Shown here: in pieces, positions 24,371 to 36,310 of the stretch
Layout: the number at the start of each line of letters is the position of its first letter
How positions within the stretch are numbered: the stretch's first letter is position 1
DNA from: Peromyscus leucopus
Taxonomy: Eukaryota > Chordata > Mammalia > Rodentia > Cricetidae
Reading direction: 5' to 3'
Assembly (NCBI RefSeq): GCF_004664715.2
Contig: NC_051066.1
Location: 80,054,735 to 80,118,734, forward strand
DNA: 64,000 nt
Translations under genes and position numbers: made by a program
Notes under the pieces: model-generated
Told to the model about the DNA's origin: nothing
Seen by the model: the letters and a program-made list of their open reading frames with translations, nothing else
The model's database searches: none

Positions 24371-25424
24371 CTGTATAGCACACAGATTTTTTTTTTTTGA
24401 ATCTGTGTTTGAATCTTGATCGAATACTAAGCGGCTGTGACCACAGGCGTTGTCACATGGGAAGTTAGGCAGCCCATCTACACCTTGACTTCCTCCTATG
24501 TCATACAGAACTCACAGGAAGGCACTTGCCTCGCTGCTCTCTACAGAGGAGCTGCATATGGAATCTGAGGCACAGGACTGGGTGTGCTGGAGCTCCACGA
24601 GTTCCTTCACTGTGACCACTTGGCTCAGGAGCTATGGCTAAGCGTTTCCATGGCAGCAAGGGATGAGGAAGGGAGTTGGCCTCTGAGCTGATGAAGGCAG
24701 AGCCCAGTGCAGTGGAGTGTCATCCCATTTACGGCCTGCCTTGTTTTTCTTCTCTCTTGGAAGCTTTCTCTCCCTCAGTGTTGTGTTTTGGAGGGCCTGG
24801 GCGTTCTTCCACACAGTGACAGACATGCGAATCTTGCCCAGAAATAACAGGGAAAAGGCCTGACTCTGCAGTTTGAAGGAATTCTCCAGGTAGTCATTAG
24901 GCATGAACTCAAGCAGAGCCCTAGGGGAGGCTGCCCCCACCCCCAAGCCAGGAGACTGGCTAGGGCCAGTCTCTGCAAAGGAGACTCAGCTTTACTATGC
25001 CCTTCAAGGAAGGAAGAATGTTCAGAAAACATTTGAAAGGTTCTCTGTTACTGCTTCCAAACTGTAAAATGATATTTGGGTCCTTTAAATGACTTGGGAA
25101 TTTTTCTGAAATTAAGGAATATGGATTTGATGGAGGCCTTGGTGGATTAAAGTTTTCCTTCTCTTTGAAGCATTTCAAACAACTTTAATCTGCTTTCAAA
25201 AGTGCAGCTCAATTCGCCACGGCATTCTTAAAGTATTGTTGCCTTCTGCACGGAACTGATACTTTCGTGTCTTGTTTTAAATGCATTTGCAGAAATATTT
25301 GAGGTACAAGAAAAAGTTAATATTGCTCATGAAGCCTAAGACTATACAGAGTAAAGACCTGGCTTCTAAAGTGCGTGAAAGACATTTAATTTTTTTTGTT
25401 TGGGGCATAAGAAAATTTAACGAG
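24370..25424. other. Intergenic single-copy DNA
   Basis: Nothing recognised. Confidence 0.5.
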
Positions 25425-25590
25425 TGGCTGGAAAGATTGCTCAGTGGCTGTGGTGTACATGCTCTTATAGTACAAGATACAAGTCAGTTCCTGGCATTCA
25501 CATCAGGCAGCTCAACTGCCTGTAACTCCAGCTTCAAGGGAGTCTGACACCCTCCTTTGGCCTCTAAGAGCACTGCATTCATGTATAAAA

Positions 25591-25592
<2 letters not shown>
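25425..25592 (+). mobile_element. B2-type SINE
   Basis: GGCTGGAAAGATTGCTCAGT, CCTGTAACTCCAGCTTCAAG and TTGGCCTCTAAGAGCACTGC give the sense order; a CA array forms its tail. Confidence 0.8.

Positions 25593-25638
<46 letters not shown>
25593..25638. repeat. (CA)n microsatellite
   Basis: About 23 CA units. Confidence 0.95.
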
Positions 25639-25646
<8 letters not shown>

Positions 25647-26154
25647 GAGAAGAGCCAGTTTGGGCGCCTTCAATTTCTGTAACAGGACTCTGAAATACCC
25701 AGAGTTGATGGGCTTTCCTGTTCTCCATCATTTGAACCTCCAGGACAATGATCCACAGTCCTTGTGATAACTAGGCACTAGGGAGAGAAGGATTGAGCTA
25801 AGTTCATTGAATGGCTCGCATCCTCTTTTGATGTCCATCCATTCAGACAACATAAGCAGCAGCGGCAGCCATTCCCTAGTCATTGGAGTCCAGTGTTGTC
25901 TGAATCTTCATCAAGCCAGGATCCAAAACCTGTGCCCATCTTCCCTCTCCATCCCCACAGAGCACATCAGCATGTGATTCAGGTGTTCAGAATCAGTCTA
26001 GGGACACAATTATCTGCAGGGAGGTAACCTGCTGGTCTTCTGACAGAGAAGAATGATCTGAATTAGGGCACTGTGGCTCAGATGGTAGAGAACTGGACTA
26101 TAGTCTGGACCATCGACTATGGACCTTTATCACTACATCTCCATGCTTGGCTTT
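25639..26154. other. Intergenic single-copy DNA
   Basis: Nothing firm; see the rejected tRNA-like string near 26,065. Confidence 0.5.
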
Positions 26155-26410
26155 GAGGTGAATGGAACCACACTGGATGCATTCTTTTGAGTGGCTCCCC
26201 TCACATTGTATACTAATCTTAGCCTCATTCTTGCTGAGTCATACCTTAGCCCTTCATCTCTTTTTATCCCAGGCTGTTTTGTGGTATGGACACAGCACAT
26301 TTTGTCAGTCCATTTGATAGTGGAGACTTGATTTTGTGAATTTTACATGATGAAAGATTCATCCATGGAGAGTGTGCAGCTGCTGCTATTTCCACATGTA
26401 GACTGTTCAT
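26155..26410 (-). mobile_element. Old LINE-1 (L1M-type) fragment, antisense
   Basis: CTTTTTATCCCAGGCTGTTT, TGGTATGGACACAGCACATT, TTTGTCAGTCCATTTGATAG and GTGCAGCTGCTGCTATTTCC follow the reverse order of old mammalian L1 3' sequence. Confidence 0.5.
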
Positions 26411-26489
26411 GATGTATACAGGCTACATGGTCTGTTTTCCTGTTGGTGAGTATGGCCTACTGAGGACCTTCCTCACTTTCTACTACCAA

Positions 26490-26850
26490 GGATGATGGAG
26501 CAAGTTTTATGAAAGGGGGTTTATTTTGGCTAACGCTTCTGAAGAGCCATGATCAGAGGCCCTCATTTGGTGACAACCTTGCTGGCAGAATCCCGAGGCA
26601 GAGCAGGAACCTGAGGCTGCTGGTCACATCGCAGCTGCACTCAGGAATCAGAGAGCGAACAGAAAGTGAAGCCGGGTTCTAGAAGCCCAAGGCCCTCTCC
26701 CAGTGACCCACTAGCAAGGTTCTGCCTCCTAAAGGATTCTGCGGTCTTTCCAACCACAGCCACAGGCTGAGTGAGGACCAAGTGTTCAGATGTATAAGGC
26801 CGGGGGGGACATTTCACAATCGGTCCACAGTGCCTTCCCATACTTAAAAA
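26490..26850. mobile_element. Interspersed repeat, family unassigned (related to 20,487-20,895)
   Basis: GGTTTATTTTGGCTAACGC, then GCAGAATCCCGAGGCAGAGC, CTAGCAAGGTTCTGCCTCCT and GAGGACCAAGTGTTCAGATG resemble a known rodent repeat architecture. Confidence 0.4.
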
Positions 26851-26939
26851 GCAGCATATAATAAGATCATGAGGCTAGTCAACAGGCCCTTAGTACAGGT
26901 CAGATGGGATAGTGCTCAGAGTTACAGAAACTGTCTTTG

Positions 26940-27060
26940 TGGGTTTTACAAACAGCCTTAAGAGGCAACTTTTATCATTAGCCCCTTTTACAGACAAGGA
27001 AACTAAACTCAAAGTGAAACAGATAACAAGGAGAGAGCCAGGATGCGAGCATAGGAAGGC
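26940..27060 (-). mobile_element. MIR fragment, antisense
   Basis: CCCCTTTTACAGACAAGGAA, ACTAAACTCAAAGTGAAACA and GAGAGCCAGGATGCGAGC are reverse-MIR landmarks. Confidence 0.75.
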
Positions 27061-28214
27061 TGGCCTAATCTATGTTTGGAGGACTTGACTGATAAGTCCT
27101 GTTCCTGCCAGTTGGAGTGATGATTGTGTGGCAAAGCTTTTCCTGGGGAGACACAACACATATCTACTCACCCCAGATAGCGATCCCACAGCAGACTGAA
27201 GTATGTATACAACGAGGTACAATGTGGTTAACCAATGAGCTTTATTGGGATTACTTACAGAAGTATGGGTAAAGGGTTAGTTACAGGAGCAGAAATGACT
27301 CACAGACAACTCCATCACCAGAGTCCACCCCAGCATGGATGACAGCTCACAAGGCTGGGAGCCTGGAGCACACGGCACAGCCTGCGGGCAGCTCAAAAGG
27401 TTGGAGAGTGTGCTTTCCAGGTGACTCTGGTCTAAACCTCTTCCAGGCAGCAGGTCTGGTCTCAGTGTCCTCTGCAGCTCTGTTTGTCTCACAGGGACTC
27501 TGCACTTTGATTGTTTACTCTGGCTGGGAGGGGCCTAGTGAATCTGGTCAGTTTCGGGAACTTCCTCAAGTTATTTTGAATTTTTTTTTTTTTTACCTCC
27601 TTGTTTAAGGAGCTTTCCTATAGGATAGGATGGTTCTTGAGGAAACTGTTACACACAGTGATATGATCTCCGAATGGATCCTGAAACTCTCTGGGCCTGC
27701 TCTTCTGAATCTGTTTCCACTCAGGAGAATGAGAAGCATGTCTCGTGGCAGAGCTGCTGCGTGGTATGAGTGGGATGCAAACGTGGCGGCTTCGGGTGGT
27801 GCCCGGCACACCGTAAAGGGTCAGCATGTTGCAGGCAGTCAGCATGGTCCACCTGTGCCAGTGGGGAGAGAAGAGCATGGTTGTCAGAAGCAGGTTCGGT
27901 TCCTGATGCTGTAATATTCTGGACTTGGGTACAAACAGGGAGCGGAGGGACACACAAGGTGGAGTTCACGTCTCAGCTGGAAAAGCAGCTTTGGGAATGA
28001 CCGTCAGCATCTGTTATCTAGGGATGGGCCTGGCCAGCGGTGAAGCAGCTGATGTAGAGTCGTGGAAGACCTGGGCCTAAGAGGCGCAGATGCCCACATG
28101 TGCCAGCCTTGGGGTCAATGGTAAAGAGGCTGTGGGGTCACAAGACTGGGCTGAAGAGAGTTAATTAAACTAATTAGTTGTAAAGGAGGCTGTAAAGGAA
28201 GATATGGGAAGAAA
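27061..28214. other. Intergenic single-copy DNA
   Basis: Overlapping short open frames at 27.3-28.0 kb on both strands show no family resemblance; a T run lies at 27,581-27,594. Confidence 0.5.
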
Positions 28215-28510
28215 AAAATGTTATGAATAACAAAGGATGAAGCATATCCATATGTAAAATATTATTTATCCATAAAAAGAATGGCATACTGTTATATGTT
28301 ACAGAACTGATAAGCCTTAAAAACAGTATGCTCAGTGAAACAGACACAAACGGCCATGTATTATATGGTTGCATCCATTTTAGAAGCACAGGTGGAGAGA
28401 TAGTATACAGATTTGTAGTTGGCAGGGGCTAGAAGGGAGAAGGAACAGAGCCTGGCAACGGGTTCAGGGTTTGCGTGAGTATGATGAAAACGTCCTGGAA
28501 TAATAAATAC
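28215..28510 (+). mobile_element. Old LINE-1 (L1M-type) 3' end
   Basis: TATTTATCCATAAAAAGAAT, AGTATGCTCAGTGAAACAGA, CATGTATTATATGGTTGCAT and TTGGCAGGGGCTAGAAGGGA are in sense order of the mammalian L1M 3' end. Confidence 0.8.
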
Positions 28511-28524
28511 AGTGGCAAAGGAGG

Positions 28525-28665
28525 CAAAACATGGGTAAAGGGGCTTGCTACCAAAGCTGAGGGTCTGAGTTCAATCCCAAGCCTTCACATAAAAGGACAG
28601 AACCCATTCCTACAAGTTGTTCTCTGACCTCCACACAAGCATGAACACAATGAATAATCATGATA
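28525..28665 (+). mobile_element. B2-type SINE, degraded
   Basis: GGGTAAAGGGGCTTGCTACC, GAGTTCAATCCCAAGCCTTC and GTTGTTCTCTGACCTCCACA give sense order. Confidence 0.7.
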
Positions 28666-29448
28666 CCATTATTTTAAAATAGTGGGTTATGTTATGTGAA
28701 GTATATCTTAGGTGGAAGATTAAAACCAGAAATTAAGCAATTAAATCCCAATATTCTAGAACAAATACAAATGGTTTTAAATGTTAAAATTAGCAATATT
28801 ATATTTTTCTTCATCTTTTATAATTCTCTATAAAAATATAATTCTATACTTCTCTATAAAAAGCATGAATTGCTTTTTCAAAAGGCTTTTTGTTTCTAAA
28901 GCATTGGCTATTCACAGGAAGTTGCAAAGACGGTAGGCCAGGTCCCAGTACCCAGTTTCCCTTCAGTGGTTGCAATCTGGCATTACTGTGTCCACATGGG
29001 ATCCAGGAAGTTGACATTGATACAATCAATGTTTGCTAGTCTAACCCTGAGAGATTTGTTAGTGCTAAAATAAAGACACACAGCCATTTCTTCCCCAGTC
29101 AGCTCTGTCCTGCTGGTCCTTTCATTTACACCTCTACCCTCCCCACCCCCAGTCCTAACCAATGGCGACTGCTCATCTTCTCCATCTCTGTCATGTTGCC
29201 ATAACTAGGCTGTTTATAACTATGTAGATAGAATCCTAAAGTATTTGACTTGAGATCAGCTGTTTCCAGTCAGTAGGATGCCTGTTTCTATGAACACTGG
29301 TGGGTAGATGTTTGTGTAGATATAAGCTTTCTTTACTCTGGGGTAAAGGGCAGGAAATACGAATGCAGACTCCTATCAAGGATAGGAGTATATGCTTAGT
29401 TTTTAAGAGAGTCCCAACTTAGCTGCAGAGAGTCTGGACCATTTAATG
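28666..29448. other. Intergenic AT-rich DNA
   Basis: Nothing recognised. Confidence 0.5.
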
Positions 29449-29668
29449 CAGTGTTCTCAACCTTCCTAATGTTGTGACCCTTCAATACAATTCTTCATGC
29501 TGTGGTGACCCTCAACATAAAATTATTTTTGTTGCTACTTCATAACTGTAATTTTGCTACTGTTAGGAATCATCTTGTAAGTATCTGTGTTTTTCAATGA
29601 TCTTAGGGGACCCAAGAGAAAGAGTTGTTCGACCCAAGGGGTTGTGACCCACAAGTAGAGAACTACTG
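29449..29668 (+). mobile_element. URR1-type hAT DNA transposon (non-autonomous)
   Basis: The left end CAGTGTTCTCAACCTTCCTA and right end GACCCACAAGTAGAGAACTA are imperfect inverted repeats. The body (GTTGCTACTTCATAACTGTA, ATTTTGCTACTGTTAGGAAT) matches the rodent URR1 element. Confidence 0.85.
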
Positions 29669-29714
29669 ACATCACCAGCAATGCAGCAGTGATCCAGCTC
29701 TCTGCATCTGGGGG

Positions 29715-29830
29715 TGGGGGAGGGCACACAATGGTAGAATTTTGCTGGATAGCCTCGGCTGACTTGGAATTCTCAGTCCTCCTGCCCCAGCCTTCCTAGT
29801 GCTGGACACCCTAAATGTTTGCTTCTAATT
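29715..29830 (-). mobile_element. Truncated B1 SINE, antisense
   Basis: GATAGCCTCGGCTGACTTGG, TCAGTCCTCCTGCCCCAGCC and CTAGTGCTGGACACC match part of reverse B1. Confidence 0.5.
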
Positions 29831-30224
29831 GTGCTCATTGTGTTTCCTCACTGGGGGAAAGATTCTGGCTAGCTTTTCATTGGCTTAGCTTTTGTTTTTG
29901 TATTTTTTCCCCTCCTTCTACATTTATTGCTTTCAATATTGAATTTTGAGAAATACATATGAGTCCTGTCAGAAGGTGTGGTTTGCAGAGGTCTTCTCTC
30001 ATCCAGCACATCGTCTCTTCTGCTCCTTTTAGCAAAGACTTTCTCAGGGCATTAAAAAATTTTTTTTTTCTTTTCTGTGAAGCTTATTTTACCCGTTGTT
30101 CCTTTGGTACGGATGGATTACGTATTTGCTGTTGTCTAAGAACTGCCTTCCCCAAACCGATCCTGTAGATTCTCTATGACCTTTTCTTTGAAAGGTTTTA
30201 CAGTTATGAGTGTCTTCATCGCGT

Positions 30225-30375
30225 GGATGGATGTGGAGGGAAGGATGTGTACCACATCAACTACACAGAAGTCAGAAGAGCCAGTTCCCTCCTTCCATCC
30301 CCACGGATGGAGTTCCTGCTGCCGGGCTTGTGTGCTGACAATGCCTTTACCAACTGAGCCATCCCATCAGCCCCT
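30225..30375 (-). mobile_element. B2-type SINE, antisense, degraded
   Basis: AGAAGTCAGAAGAGCCAG and ACCAACTGAGCCATCCCATC with AGCCCC at the end. Confidence 0.6.
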
Positions 30376-31190
30376 ACGAATTATTTTATAAAAGTTCCCT
30401 CCCCCCTATTCCTGAATATAGACGAAATGCGTGCACATCGCTGACCATTCGAAACATAAAAAGAAGTTAACGGGAAAATTAAAATAGTGGGGCAACAACC
30501 TCCTGAAGCATGTTTTGATATTAGGCTTCAATTTTAATAAAAATGTGACCTCTTTTGTAACATGCCACTGGACCCCTCCCACAGTGAACCAGAGAGAATC
30601 AGCCAGTTGCTGAGGGAGAGAGAGGTAGGTGCCTCGCTCAGAGCTGAGCTCAGCTGGGGGAGTTGGCGCTCAGACAAGACCAAGAACTACTGACCCTAAC
30701 GGTAAGACGCGTGTTTATGAACTGCAGCGGTTACTCACAGACCGTAATTACCTCACCAGATAAAGAAGCTATTTAAGACAGCAGGTTGCTATGACCAAAA
30801 ATGAAACAGGAAAGTCTTTTTGAAAATCACCGGCTTGTAACCAAGGAGAACGTCAGTTTGGAAGGGCGGAATGGATCGGTGTGCACTGCTCGCGTGGAGA
30901 CAGAGGCTGACGCAGCACAAAAACAGCCAGGCCTTGGCTCTATTCCGTTTTATGGCACAGCAAACCCCTGAGGTTTCCTTTCTCCGGCCTAGCCTGTGGG
31001 GCCTTTCGACAGGCAACATCCTCCTATTCTACTCACTTCTGATTCCGGATGTACCGAACTCTGCCTTGGTCCCACACCTTGACCTGTTTGCTTTGTTGGC
31101 CAGAGGGGAGCATCTTGGATGGGAGCCGTGGACTCCCATCAGCTCTCTGTATTCACAACAGAGCAAGTTAGTTTCTCTTTTGTTTGTTTG
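30376..31190. other. Intergenic single-copy DNA
   Basis: Repeat-free. A donor-like CTAACGGTAAGACG occurs near 30,700, but nothing identifies an exon. Confidence 0.5.
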
Positions 31191-31192
31191 TT

Positions 31193-31385
31193 TTGTTTGT
31201 GATGGTACCTTGCCACGTAGCCCAGGCTAGCCTTAAATTAGCAATCTTCCTGCCTTAGCCTCCTGAGTGCTGGAGTCACAGGCATGGGTCACTGGAATGC
31301 CTGGTTAGTAGGTTAGTGGGTTGGGGATGGGGCTCAGTGGTAGAAGACATAGGCAGAAGTCCGTGGGATTCATCTCCAGTAAACA
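31193..31385. mobile_element. Antisense B1 fragment followed by sense ID-like SINE
   Basis: 31,193-31,305 is reverse B1 (CACGTAGCCCAGGCTAGCCT, TCCTGAGTGCTGGAGTCACA). 31,318-31,385 is ID-like in the + sense (TTGGGGATGGGGCTCAGTGG). Confidence 0.7.
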
Positions 31386-31964
31386 AACTAAAAATTAAAA
31401 TCAATCAGTCACTCAGTCGTGGGGCATCAAGAAGCCACAGACATATTTCCCCACCTCCCACATAGCCTGGAATTCTAGGTTAGTTGATAATAAGTGAAAC
31501 TTGACACAAATTCTTTTATGAAGTTAAGAAACACTTCTGCATTTGATTTGGTAAATTTTTGTGTTTGTATTTCAGGTTTGCACCCCTTGGAGCATTATTT
31601 AAATTTCTTGGCCCATGTTGGCAAAGAAAATCTTACTTTTAATTACCAACTAAGAACCACTGTTATATATTAGATATGAAAAAATTGAGCAGATCTTCTG
31701 GATCCCCTTAGAGGCATGTAAAAATTCCACAATATCTAGATCCAAAGTTAATTATATAATGAAAAGCCACAACCAAAATAACCATCAAGAGAGCATTGGT
31801 TAACTGAAGTTGTGACTACCCATATAAAAACTAGACATAGATTGTCACGGAAAGGTGTCTACATACACTGAATTAAGAATCAGCTTACAGATTGTCATGT
31901 AGAATTTAACTTTTTTTTTTTTTAAGATATGGAAAAAGAAGGCTCTTTAAGTATTTTCCGTGGA
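31386..31964. other. Intergenic AT-rich DNA
   Basis: A T run at 31,911-31,923; otherwise nothing recognised. Confidence 0.5.
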
Positions 31965-31965
31965 G

Positions 31966-32195
31966 AGGAGCACGGTGCCATACACCTGCAATCCCAGCAC
32001 TCAGGAGGCTGAGGCAGGAGGATTGCTACAACTTTAAGGCCAGCCTGAGCTATAAAGTTAGACTGAAGAAAACAATGAGTGGAAGAATGAACGAAATATT
32101 ATCAGTGGTAAGCTGGAGAGATGGCTCAGCAGTTAAGTGAACTTGCTGCTCTCCTGGAGGACCCGAGTTCAGTTCCTAGCACCCAAAATGAATGT
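31966..32195 (+). mobile_element. B1 SINE followed by a truncated B2-type SINE
   Basis: B1 at 31,966-32,085 (CTGCAATCCCAGCACTCAGG) and B2 head at 32,108-32,195 (CTGGAGAGATGGCTCAGCAG). Confidence 0.8.
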
Positions 32196-32590
32196 AGGTT
32201 GAAATGTGAGAATTCTCAACCTTTTTTATCCCTAGAACCTCCTCGGTGTGTAACAACTTTCTGGGGGTGGGGAGTATTTTAAAATCAGAGATTTCACACC
32301 AAGAGTCGATCAGCGGGCCTTGAGAGGGCTTTGCAAGAGGTGAATGAAATCCGCCAGCCTGCTGCTGGCCAGCTCTTCACCTGTATCGCACACTCTCCTC
32401 AAGGCACTGCCCTACAAGCAAGAGGAGTCCCCTTCTTTCCAGTCTCAGTGCGTGGGTTCCCACAGACAGTGACCCTCAGCCAGGCACACAAATTAGTGTG
32501 CTCTCCAACCCATATGAGTCAATTCAAGTTCAAGTTGTTCATTTCAACGGTGAGTGGCATGGGCAGCTGGCCTTGCTCCTGCTGCTTGGA

Positions 32591-32592
<2 letters not shown>
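32196..32592. other. Intergenic single-copy DNA
   Basis: Nothing firm. Confidence 0.45.

Positions 32593-32653
<61 letters not shown>
32593..32653. repeat. (CT)n microsatellite
   Basis: About 30 uninterrupted CT units. Confidence 0.95.
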
Positions 32654-32655
<2 letters not shown>

Positions 32656-33585
32656 GCATCACTTGCCTCCTTGTGTTGGATTTAGTAGTTTAATAGTGAC
32701 CCCCGAGGTTTTAGTGTAGCACAGCCGTAGATTGTATGTCTTTAGGTAAGTCCAAAAGTTCCAGCCCCAGCACCAGAGGGAAGGCAGAAGGTTGGACCTT
32801 CTTCTCCCTTGGTACTTCACCTTAAATGTCCTTTGGAGGAGACAGCGGTAGGCTAAGCTGGCAGAGCCAGGCCCTCATTCTCCATCATACCCCTCATCTT
32901 ATCGCTGGCAGAGCTTACTGAAGTCTGTAATTTAGTGTATTGATGCCTCACCTTGGCCTTCTTTCTCTTCCCAGGTCGTAAACACCACAATAGTGGGGAT
33001 GAATGTATTTGAATTCACCTTTGTTTAGCTGGTTTACAGGCCAGAATGGACATTCCACACAGCCCATGATAAGACAGACAGTGTTAACAGTGTTTCCAAG
33101 CCTTTCTTTGGGATGAACTCTAACTTCATCAGTGCTGTAGATGATGATGATAATGAATTCAGTCATTTTTTTTCACACACTCTTTCATTGAGGAATCAAT
33201 ACATTTTCACTGAGCCTGCGATTGGCTGGACTTAGCTGCGTACTGGGTGTATTGGTGACTTACTGGACCCTTCGGTCTAGCAAGGAAGAGAAAAACAGAC
33301 AATTACGATCCGGGGAGATGGGGGTTGTGCTGAGTCCCACACAGCTTTGAGGACACACAGACAGCTATTTCCTAATCTTTTTGAGGACTACAGCTACCTT
33401 GACATCCATGCAGACCCAACCACTTCTCCCTAACCTTCACGTGAGAGAGCTCCAAGTTTGTGTAGAAAGGCTGTACCTTGCTTTTTTAAGCAGAGGGTAG
33501 ATAATGTACAACCTGATGACATAACAAAGGAGAACCAGAGAATTAGTTTTATATTTGAAAAGTCCAAGTTTATAAACTCACAATT
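32654..33585. other. Intergenic DNA with an L2-like fragment
   Basis: 33,175-33,290 resembles L2 3' sequence (TTCATTGAGGAATCAATACA); the rest is single-copy. Confidence 0.45.
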
Positions 33586-33586
33586 G

Positions 33587-33850
33587 TGGGCTGGGGATGC
33601 AACTCTGTGGGTGGAATACTTTTCTCTGTGGGTACAGTGCTCGTCTGGCTTGTACAAATCCCTGGATCCTATCCCCAGCTCTGCATAAATCAGGTATGGC
33701 AGCTCATGCCTTGTAATCCCAGTGCTCAGGAGGTGGAGGCAGGAGGATCAGAAGTTCAAGGTCGTCCTTAGCCTAATAGCAAATCGGAGGCAAGCTTGGG
33801 ATATGTGAGACAGTCACCCGGCAACCAACCCTGAAAAAAAAAAAAAAAAA
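33587..33850 (+). mobile_element. B4-type SINE with poly-A tail
   Basis: ID-like start (GTGGGCTGGGGATGCAACTC) then B1-like body (CTTGTAATCCCAGTGCTCAG, GGAGGCAGGAGGATCAGAAG) and an A run at 33,834-33,850. Confidence 0.75.
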
Positions 33851-34509
33851 GGAAATTACTCTTTCTTCATCCTTCCCTCCTTTTTTCTTCCTCCCAATTT
33901 CTTCTCTTTACACGAGCAGATCAGACACAAGACGCGGACAAGCAAATGTTTTCTGGCTGGATGACTTCAGCAGATTAGCGCTCCTTTGAAAGTGATATTG
34001 TTAGGGCCATAGAGTGTTTATGTGCAACACAGACATCTTTATGTATAACACAGACATGTCTGTGGGGGAAAGCTCAAACCCTGGCCTTGTCAATTAGTAA
34101 GGTAGGAAGTTCAGCCTGGAGCTACAGACCCCAGAGCTCTGGGGAATCTTGATATGGGATAAGGAGGGAATTGGAAAAAAGAAGAGAGTTTTTTTTTTCA
34201 AAGGTTATTTATCTTTTTTCTCCCTTTTCCCATCTCTCCTGGGCTTACCTCCTACTCCCTGAAAAACTATTCCCTTCTAATTCAGCTGGGATGGCTGTCA
34301 AGCAGGGGTACCTTGTTAATGATAGCAGTAATAAAAAAAAAAATAAAATAAAAGAGGGTCTCAGGTGATTAGAAACTGCGGGTAAATCAGAGAGACACCA
34401 GGGAAGTTTTATTGTCACTTGATGGGAAAACATTTATTTCAGACGCCGACAACAGTATCACAGGAATGAATTAGGGGGAAGATTCTCACAGTTTCCTTCA
34501 TACATCAAA
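33851..34509. other. Intergenic single-copy DNA
   Basis: Nothing recognised. Confidence 0.5.
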
Positions 34510-34875
34510 ATACAGTTTAGAGGGCTTGGGGGATGATTCCGTCGGAAAAGGGCCAGCTCTACAAGCGTGAGGATCCAAGTTCAGATCTTTGGCACTCATG
34601 TGTAAAAAGCCAGGAATGTGGGGCACGTGGGGCACACTTATAGTCCCAGCACTATGCAGGTTGACACAGGAGGAGCCCTAGCGTTTGTGAGGCAGCCTTC
34701 CTACTAACTAGTGAGCTCTAGGCTCAGTGAGAGCCTCTGTCTGGAAAAACAAGGTAGGAGGCAATCAAGGTCAACCTACCTCCGACTTCCACACATAGGT
34801 GCGTGCATACATGTACATACTTACCCTCGCACACAGGTGCATGCATGCAAACCCACACATATACACACACAATGT
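34510..34875 (+). mobile_element. Rodent tRNA-derived SINE (B2 superfamily, long form)
   Basis: TTATAGTCCCAGCACTATGC, TACTAACTAGTGAGCTCTAG and CTACCTCCGACTTCCACACA give sense order, with a CA/CATG-rich tail. Confidence 0.65.
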
Positions 34876-35744
34876 ATACAGGCATAATCATACAAATTAA
34901 CTTCTCTTGAGTGACTTAAGATCCTTTATTATTCTTTGTAAATGATGAAAGTAACCCATGTGTACCATAACAAAATCAAACAATACAGAAGTCTATAAAG
35001 TAAAAAAACCTCCAAGCCTGGCCAATCCCTCCTCCACTCAACTCCTATGAGCAGTGAGTCCAGTAACAATGCAAGGCCAGCCCATATGTGGCCTTTAAAA
35101 CAGGAAGAGGAAATAGGTGACATTAATTTTAGTCGCACATTTTGTTTAGATTGATGTATGAAAATGATCATTTCAAAGTGTCGTCAAATTATTGAGATGT
35201 AAAACTATTGTTGAGACTTGTTTGTGATTGTTGTGTTGCCTCTGTATCTACTGTGTAGTTTATATTAGACATCTCTCTGATGATGCTTGCCTCTCTCGTT
35301 GGAGACGCTCCATCTATGTTTTGAATCACTAAAACTCACAGTTGAAAAGCAGTTCTGGCTGAAAAGCTAGGTCTATGTACTCAAGTTACTGAAAGCTTTC
35401 CAAAAACCGAATCAAATATCAGATTTTATGTAAAATTTCAAGGAATTCAAATGAAGTCCATTAAACTTTTCAGTTTGTCTGTTACACCAGCACCATGTTG
35501 GGTACTCAGGAGTCACTACTCTGCAGAGCTATGAAAGTTTAACCCTCTTAAGTTTGATCAGAATTAGTCTCAGCTCTTTATGTTTATACCTATAAATAGA
35601 AATGTATAATTAAACAAATATGATCTACTATACTCCACAATACATATATCTAAATTTCATTTCAGGAAATTTAATAAATCATTATGTATATTTTACTGAA
35701 CAATCTAGTTTTCACATGAAGTTGTATTTGGATGCATGTTGTAT
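34876..35744. other. Intergenic AT-rich DNA
   Basis: Nothing recognised. Confidence 0.5.
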
Positions 35745-35800
35745 TGTGTATGCGTGTGCGTGTGTGCATGCGCGCGTGTGCGCATGTGTGTGTGTGTTTC
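35745..35800. repeat. Degenerate (TG/CG)n tract
   Basis: Alternating purine-pyrimidine with CGCGCG centre. Confidence 0.85.
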
Positions 35801-35807
35801 TTTTTAA

Positions 35808-36046
35808 GATTTATTTTTATTATATATGTATATATATACATATATACATATATATAATGTTTACTTGCATGTATCTATGTGTACCACATGCGTGCCTGGT
35901 GCCCTTATAGGTCAGAAGAGGGCATCAGATCGCCTGGAACTGGAGTTAAGGACAGTTGTGAGCCACTATGCAGGTGCTGGAAACAGAGAACCCAATTCCT
36001 CTGCAAGAGCACCAAGTGCTCTAAACTGCTGAGCCATCTCTGTACC
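35808..36046 (-). mobile_element. B2/B3-type SINE, antisense
   Basis: Begins with reverse tail and a TATATA run; GTCAGAAGAGGGCATCAGAT, CCTGGAACTGGAGTTAAGGA and AAACTGCTGAGCCATCTCTG follow. Confidence 0.9.
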
Positions 36047-36310
36047 CCGTTTTTTGTTTGTTTGTTTGTTTTGTTTTGTTTCTGTTTTTGAGACAGGTCT
36101 CTCACTAAACCTGGAGCTCACAGTTTTTGGTTAGACTGACTGGTCGGTGAGCCTCCAGGCTCTGTCTGTCTCCATCTCTTCTGTGCTGAGGTTCCAGGCA
36201 CATGCCTCTGCACCCAGCTGTTACATGCGTTCTGGGAATCCAAACTCAGACTTTTATGCTTGCAGAGCATGCACTTAAGAGGTGGTTACTGAACCGTCTC
36301 TCTAGCCCTT
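36047..36310 (-). mobile_element. Rodent SINE (B2 superfamily, long form), antisense
   Basis: (GTTT)n, GAGACAGGTCTCTCACTAAA, CCTGGAGCTCACAGTTTTTG, TAGACTGACTGGTCGGTGAG and GCACTTAAGAGGTGGTTACT mirror the 10.4 kb copy in reverse. Confidence 0.7.

Noticed and set aside
26065..26110. tRNA-like string GTGGCTCAGATGGTAGAGAA
   Set aside because: Resembles a tRNA D-arm/A-box, but I see no B-box, acceptor pairing or complete cloverleaf. Probably a remnant of a tRNA-derived SINE.
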